NCBI GenBank assembly: GCA_030549495.1
Contig: JAUIRK010000064.1
Location: 91,645-155,644 of the forward strand
Length of the DNA: 64,000 bases
DNA from: Nectonema munidae
Lineage: Eukaryota > Nematomorpha > Nectonematoida > Nectonematidae
Direction: 5' to 3'
Below the pieces are notes generated by a model, which worked only from the letters and a program-made list of their open reading frames with translations, did not search any database and had not been told where the DNA came from. The position numbers and the translations under genes are program-made. This document shows positions 58,619 through 64,000 of the stretch, piece after piece; position 1 is the first letter of the stretch, and each line of letters begins with the position of its first letter.

Positions 58619-60088
58619 TTATTGTGGGCTGAGGTGAAGGATGGGTTCAATAGGGCCTATCAAGGCGGAGAGTAAGTTTAAGAGTTCTGGGTAAGTAATG
58701 ATGTCGCTTAGATTAGTGGGAAAGTGACCAAGGGTTGAGGTGAATGCGTTGATAAGTTTGTGTCGGTGTAAGATGAAGAATGGGCAGAGGAAGGCGAGGT
58801 GATATGGTGTTTCGAAAAGTGCGTTGCAGAAAGGACACGTCAGGTTGTCTGAGAGTTTAATGCGAAAAAAGTAGGTTTTGCAGGGGCAATGACCCGAGAG
58901 CCACCTAATAAGAGATCTCGATGGAGTGTATTTGTGCGAAGCCCAAGAATGGTTTATGGTATTGATGTTTGATATGTCGAAAGCAGGGTGTTTGTGGAGT
59001 TGGTGAGGGAGTTTTGCCATTGGTTTTGAGTGTGCATGGAAATGTTGCGTAGTAAGACGTTGGGGTGTACTGAGGTCAAATGTGTTATGCAGGGTCTTGA
59101 TAAGGTTCTTTTGGCGAGATGGTCAACAAGCAGGTTTTCATGTATGTTGGAGTGAGCGGGTCACCAGAAAATGGAGACAGTGAAATGAGTGGAGAGGAGT
59201 CGTAGTTTTGAGAACATGATGGAAGCAAAGAAGGGAACGTTTTTGATAAGGTGTAGATCGCGCGTGATGTTCAAGGAGTCTGTATAGAAATGAATATGAG
59301 TAAAACGTGTAAAGGTATTGATGTGTTGGGTGATCTGATCGCATGAGGTGATTAAAGCTTGACATTCAGCATCATAAGTTGTAGTTAAATGATTTAGAGG
59401 AGAGCTTGTAGAAAAGAAGGGAGATAGAAAGGCGCCAGCATAAAAAGCGGTGACGATAGCGCATTTTTCCAATGACTTAGAAGCGTCTGTGAAGATTCTC
59501 AGGGTTGAAGGGTTGGAGCGATGTCTGAGCTTTTTTACCTGTTTAGTGGCGAGAGATTTGTTTGTGTGAGTAGTGATAGCAAAAGGAAGGGGCGAAGAGG
59601 GATGTACTAATGTGGTGGGGTGTACCTTAGTGTGTATGAGGTAACGGTGCGAAGTGGGAAGTGATGTGTGAAGCAGTTTCGTGTAAGGGTGTGATGCGTT
59701 CAGTGGACGATGTGAATGGGAGGCTGAAGATGGGGGAAGTAGAGATTTGTATGTGCAAATTTAGCGTCTGATGAAGGTTTCTTTCAGTTATTAAAAGTGG
59801 TATGCAGTTCAGTGTGATTTCTAGAATAGATGTTGGGGTTGTGCGATAAGCTTTCAAGATGGTTAATAGACTGAGTCTATGGATTTTGAATAAATATGTA
59901 AGGGTGGATGGGTGAGCGAGCGATGAGCCCCATGAGAGGATGCCGTATTGGATTACCGGAAGTATGAGAGATTTGTAGATGAATAAAGAATGATGGATAC
60001 TTAGACCCTTTTGTATGAGATTGCTTGTCTTAGTTGGAACAGAGTCTGTGATAGTTTGATGTAGGTGTTTTTGAAGTGTGTGAACCAT
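58619..60088 (-). pseudogene. LINE thumb, RNase H and C-terminal zinc motif
   Basis: 60088..59627 is the connection region (LILPVIQYGILSWGSSLA, typical of LINE thumb domains). 59472..59161 holds RNase H: TTYDAECQALITSCDQI, then FTHIHFYTDSLNITRDL (Glu of AE and Asp of YTDS fit the active site). 59020..58619 holds SRSLIRWLSGHCPCKTYFFR, then CPFC and ETPYHLAFLCPFF, a Cys/His motif common at LINE C-termini. About three frame breaks. Confidence 0.8.
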
Positions 60089-60298
60089 TTCATGTTTGTT
60101 TGAAAGGTAAGACCTATATACTTGATAGTGGTTGCGATTTGAATGAGGGTGTTATGATTGGTAAGCAAAGGTAGATGTTGGGAGTGTTTGCGGGTGAAAT
60201 GAATTAGGGTGGTTTTGGATGTGGTGAAAGATATTTTTAGCGAGGTGGCGGTGAAGTTCAGGATGTTGAAAAGTGAGGCGATATTCTGGAGATTTTCG

Positions 60299-61099
60299 TT
60301 ATGTGTTTGCTGAGAAAGAAAAGAGAAGATCGTCCGAGTAGCACTGGGAAAAGTGAGATTTGGACTCGAGGAGATCTAGGAGAGGATTGATGAGAATGAA
60401 CCAGAGGATGTCAGAAAGGCAACCTCCTTGGGGAGTGGAGAGAGAGAGTGTTTGAACTGCGCGGATGGATTTTTCGCGGAAGATTAAGCAGCGGTTATGT
60501 AGGTAGTTGCTGATTAGCTTGATTATGTAGGGTGGGTATTTTTTGAGATGCATGTTGAGGATGATGGAGGGGGGGGGTGCCAGGCGCTGTTGAATGCGTT
60601 ATCGATGTCGAGGAAAAAGACTGATGCAGTCTTTTGGGATGCTATGGAGTGTTCTAAATACTCGGTCAGTTTGGAGAGAGCTGACTCAGTATTCCTGTGC
60701 GGGAGATATGCAAACTGTGATGGGTGTATGAGGTTGTTTTGTGATATATAATGGATCAGCCTTTTGCGAATAACTTTTTCTAATATCTTGCCTAAAATAA
60801 GAAAGATAGTGATTGGTCGCAAGTTTTTTAGATCTGAGGGTTCTCAGTGAGGTTTAGGCAGAAAGAGGAGTTTGCCTATTTTCTATATTGATGGAAAAAA
60901 AGGAGTTTGATAAGCATGCGTTGTATATGTGGAGTAGATTGTTATGTAAAAGGTTAAATGATTTTTTAATGTGGGTTGTGGTGATCGTGTCGTGGCTTGG
61001 AGCTGATTTTGATCTGAGTGAGTTTACCGCATGAGATAACTCTTTTAGTGTGATGGGAGGGAAATGGGAAGGGTTTAGCGATGATGTTAGTTTTTGCAA
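60299..61099 (-). pseudogene. LINE reverse transcriptase domain
   Basis: Three open pieces: 61099..60854 (LKELSHAVNSLRSKSAPSHD), 60822..60523 (RPITIFLILGKILEKVIRKR, then VFFLDIDNAFNSAWH), and 60553..60299 (STPQGGCLSDILWFILINPL, then HFSQCYSDDLLFSF). FLDIDNAF holds the first catalytic Asp and YSDD the pair, so the active site is kept. Two frame breaks and an upstream stop separate the pieces. Confidence 0.85.
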
Positions 61100-61379
61100 G
61101 AGTTAGAGGTGAGTTGTAGAGAGAGGTGTATTCATTTGTATGAGGTGGATGAGAGAGTTTGAAGTGTAGGGTTCATTTAGAGAGAAAACATCGTAGGATG
61201 AAGAGAAGAGAATGTTGAGAAGATTTGACCATCTATGGGAGGAGTGGTTCAGATTAATGTGAAGAAAATTTAGCATATGTAGTTTTTGATGGTATTTGCG
61301 TGTGCCTCGTTAAGGTTTTTAAGGTGTTGAATGCGAAAAGGGCATATATCAGATGTGGAGGGATGATTCTGATGGCAGT

Positions 61380-62651
61380 TTGAGCTCTATAACTTTTTCT
61401 GATAGACTTTTTTTCCTTAAAATTATTATAAAAGGCAAATCATTGCAAAATGTTAAAGGATATTTTACTTTTTGTAGCTTGTATCAATTTAGCTTTTAAA
61501 CTATTTTTGAATGATTCTGAGTAAAATGAAATAATGCGATCTTAATTTTTTGTTTGCACAATTATAACTTCATTTTATACCCTTGCCCCTGAATCAATCA
61601 TATTTTTTTCATATAAACATCACAGGGTGTCTACTGTCTAGTAGACTACATTCACTTATATAACACTATCCAACCTTCAGTTATTTGTTTTCTCTATGAA
61701 TCAAATATGCTTTCATCAATTCCTGTAATGTGCCTGGTAGACTACTTCTTTTTTCAAATGAAAAGCCTTTTCCACCCTCTAACAATTTTGGATTTTTTTA
61801 AACTAGTGTATATTCGATGGTTGTAGGTAAAAATGCCACCAGAAAAAAATGCCCCCTGGAAAAATGCCCCCAATTAAAAAGTAGGAAAAAATGCCCCCTA
61901 ATTTTTGGTTTTCAGGATTTTTTTAATTATATAAATATTTTTATTTGGTACCGTTTTGAAAGGCTAAATTTCTAAAATTTCTTATTCTATAGGGTTTTTT
62001 TCTTTATAAAGTTCTTGAAAACAATAACAAAGGTGCAGATTTGTAGGAATGTGTTCTTAAATCAGTTAAAACACAAATTATATTTAGAAAGTGTTCTGAT
62101 ACACACAAAGTCCAAAAATATTTGCTGTTTTATAAAAAATTTTTGTAAAATTGTCGTATGCTGAGTTTTTTAGTTTAATTTAATTAAATTTTAGATGTTT
62201 TATATGAAAATATAACTTTTTGTTTTTTTACAAAAAATGTTTATTTGACATATCTTTTTAAAAAAAAATTTTTTTAATTTTAATTAATAATTTTTTGAAA
62301 TTTTTTGTGTTGGGGCATTTTTTCCTAATTTTAAATTGGGGAATTTTTTTCGGGAGCCTTTTTTCCTACTTTTTAATTCGGGCATTTTTTCCGGGGGAAT
62401 TTTTTCTGCGCACCATATTCGATATGCAAATTTAATTAAAATATTTTCGCTGAAGTATAATATTTAAATTCACCAATTTTTTAAAAAAAATATAAGGTAG
62501 TCTTATAAATTTAGGACTTTAGGTATGCGCTGAATAAACTCTATTTTAAAGGATTGCTCGAATATTTTCCCGTGGTATTTCGAGACCACTAATTTTGAAA
62601 ATTGCAACAAAAAAATTTCGCCCCCAATAATTTCGGGGATGTGCGCCCCTG
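61380..62651 (+). repeat. 1.2-kb dispersed repeat, copy 2
   Basis: Collinear with 8203..9345. It keeps the complete inner MITE (61819..62414), which copy 1 has partly lost, and ends with the same GATGTGCGCCCCTG tip. Its left edge meets the LINE at 61379. No coding. Confidence 0.8.
61819..62414. mobile_element. 596-bp MITE with perfect 9-bp target duplication
   Basis: Flanked by ATATTCGAT at 61810..61818 and 62415..62423. The ends GGTTGTAGGTAAAAATGCC and, inverted, GGTGCGCAGAAAAAATTCC form imperfect inverted repeats. They are followed by arrays of AAAAATGCCCC in the left arm and its complement in the right. A 9-bp duplication points to a Mutator-like (MULE) rather than hAT origin. No coding. 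Confidence 0.8.
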
Positions 62652-64000
62652 ATATCAACCTTCCTCTATTTCACCATGACGGTATTTTTGTCAATATATA
62701 ATGTGGTTAACATGATTTTCAATACTACATTTGCTTTTATATATTTACGCTCAATCGATAAAATAATGCTTTTATCTATCTTATAAATAGGGTTGCGACA
62801 TAATTTCTACTCATAACAGCCTAATTTAAATATTAATTTCTCATGAAATTTTTCATTTGGTTATGTATTCAGCAATAAAATTATTATAAATATTGTTGTA
62901 AAATGGCACATTGAAGAAAATTACTGAGTACTAACTAAACGGAGCACTTTTGGCCCCCATTTATTTGATATCTCTAAAGGACATTTATTTTTTTGCTTAA
63001 AATTTCATTTATCCTATACTTTGTATGATATTCAATTTTGCTCTTCATTCTAAACTAGGACTATTTTTATGGAACTACCTTTGTCAGAAATTCATTTTGT
63101 CTAATCTATGTTCGAAAAAATTTATTTTTGATATTTATTTAGCCCAAAATTTAAATGATTTCAGAGAATCTTTGTTAATCTTGGCTTTTTTTTTTTATCA
63201 ATATCATGTGTTATAGTACCAGGCAATATGAACAGATATCAACCTGGATATTTGCTAAACTCATTTTTCAAAATTAGTGTTCTTCATGAAATCATTCATG
63301 ATTCTTTTTTTCAATTACAAAAAGCTTTCCCCCGTTATCATCTAATAAATTCTCTAGAAGGAAATAATTGGTCAAATTAGATTAACATTTATAAAAAAAA
63401 TATTAAGAATAGCTATATATTCACATATTGGTATCTGTCATAGTTATGGTAACTGTTTGGAAAATTTTAAGATCACTTTTTTGATGATTGAAATATGACG
63501 TTTTAAAGATTTTTGATTCACAAGGAAAGAGCTTATTCTTCAAGGTCAAGAAGTTTTTGAAAATCTTATTACTAGATTTTAACATCTTAGTTCATTGTAA
63601 AACGGTATCTTCCAATTAGACAGGTTACATACTACTTCTTTAAATTTATATAACTCCTTAAAGGGCTATATTGACAATATAAAAACCTTTTATAAAACGA
63701 AATCACGGACTTTCATTTCAACGTGCCTTCAGTTCCCTTAGGGCGTGACTAATTTGTGCCAACCTCAATTTTTTAGTGCCAACCTCAAGAAAACTTTTTT
63801 TTAAACACATAATTTTAATCTTATATATTAAATAATACTTTAAAACTAATATTCATTTAATTTCAAGAATTTTCTTTGCTTCAATTTTTTTTAATACTAA
63901 TTAATAATGTTTTTTTCAAGTTTTTTGATTTTTTCAGGCATTTTTATACAAACTTAACAATTCAACTAAAATTTAAATGCTCCTTCGTTTATAATCGGAA
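62652..64000. other. AT-rich DNA to the window edge
   Basis: A 63-codon frame at 63025..63216 is unrecognised. GTGCCAACCTCAA is repeated at 63756..63768 and 63777..63789. No gene supported. Confidence 0.35.

Larger units (their letters stand above)
58615..61378 (-). mobile_element. LINE with reverse transcriptase and RNase H
   Basis: 2.76 kb, much less AT-rich than its flanks, coding on the minus strand. In order come an RT start, palm with YSDD, thumb, RNase H, and a C-terminal Cys motif. There is no LTR. The 5' part (endonuclease and ORF1) is missing. The low-coordinate (3') end abuts an (AT)n tract at about 58585..58600. The high-coordinate edge meets the 1.2-kb repeat copy 2 at about 61379. 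RNase H places it near the I/R1/LOA groups; clade not certain. The coding strand is C-rich and G-poor. Confidence 0.85.

Noticed and set aside
63025-63216. 63-codon plus-strand frame
   Set aside because: No ordered motifs could be found and the composition is that of random AT-rich DNA.
1-64000. LTR retrotransposon, Polinton or other virus-derived element
   Set aside because: No long direct terminal repeats with matching gag, protease, integrase, capsid or envelope motifs were recognised; the reverse transcriptases here are all of LINE type.

Overview
The window is AT-rich animal nuclear DNA, probably from an arthropod. It carries one clear multi-exon host gene with a GT-AG intron structure, one likely single-exon host gene, and a dense set of DNA transposons and non-LTR retrotransposons. 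Base composition, the mix of hAT, pogo/Tigger, piggyBac, mariner and RTE elements, and long introns would suit a crustacean such as a parasitic copepod. That guess rests on general impression only and cannot be confirmed from this sequence. There are no bacterial operons, CRISPR arrays, rRNA genes or convincing functional tRNA genes, and I recognised no LTR retroelement or virus-derived element.

Host genes. (1) On the minus strand, 31348 to 19639, lies an FBXW5 orthologue (F-box/WD40 substrate receptor of ubiquitin ligases). A 459-codon first exon (31348..29972) holds the F-box and first WD repeats. A roughly 10-kb intron separates it from a 151-nt exon (19903..19753). A 60-nt intron with no in-frame stop, and a 17-codon last exon, complete the gene. 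A central coding piece of about 35 residues expected between them was not found. (2) On the minus strand, 44298..43672 encodes a 208-residue alpha-helical, coiled-coil protein that resembles the Nnf1/PMF1 kinetochore subunit in length and layout (tentative).

Region by region. 1-4.4 kb: an RTE-type LINE relic split by a hAT element (8-bp target duplication), then a MITE. 4.4-8 kb: nothing recognisable. 8-10 kb: a SINE-like tract, a 1.1-kb repeat (second copy at 61.4-62.7 kb) and a hAT MITE. 10-19.6 kb: mostly featureless, with a CR1/L2-like LINE relic, MITEs and hAT/pogo ends. 19.6-31.3 kb: FBXW5; its big intron holds a 28-bp minisatellite, an unclassified repeat-element protein relic and a 5'-truncated RTE LINE with 14-bp target duplications. 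32-39.3 kb: hAT relics and a nearly full Tigger element with both ends. 39.7-42.6 kb: a hAT-like element with a BED finger, into which a TTAA MITE has inserted. 44.6-53 kb: piggyBac, hAT, a second pogo-type element (with a hAT MITE inside) and a mariner-like relic. 53-58.5 kb: small MITEs with target duplications, a 212-bp tandem duplication, and a MITE carrying a 42-bp minisatellite. 58.6-61.4 kb: a LINE with reverse transcriptase and RNase H on the minus strand with strong strand skew. 61.4-64 kb: repeat copy 2 and unannotated AT-rich DNA.

The most unusual signal is a family of ~130-bp TTAA elements (16434..16561, 41411..41542, 42819..42947). Each copy carries a palindrome at one end, next to the tip, in the same position but with a different sequence, so pairing is conserved while sequence is not.
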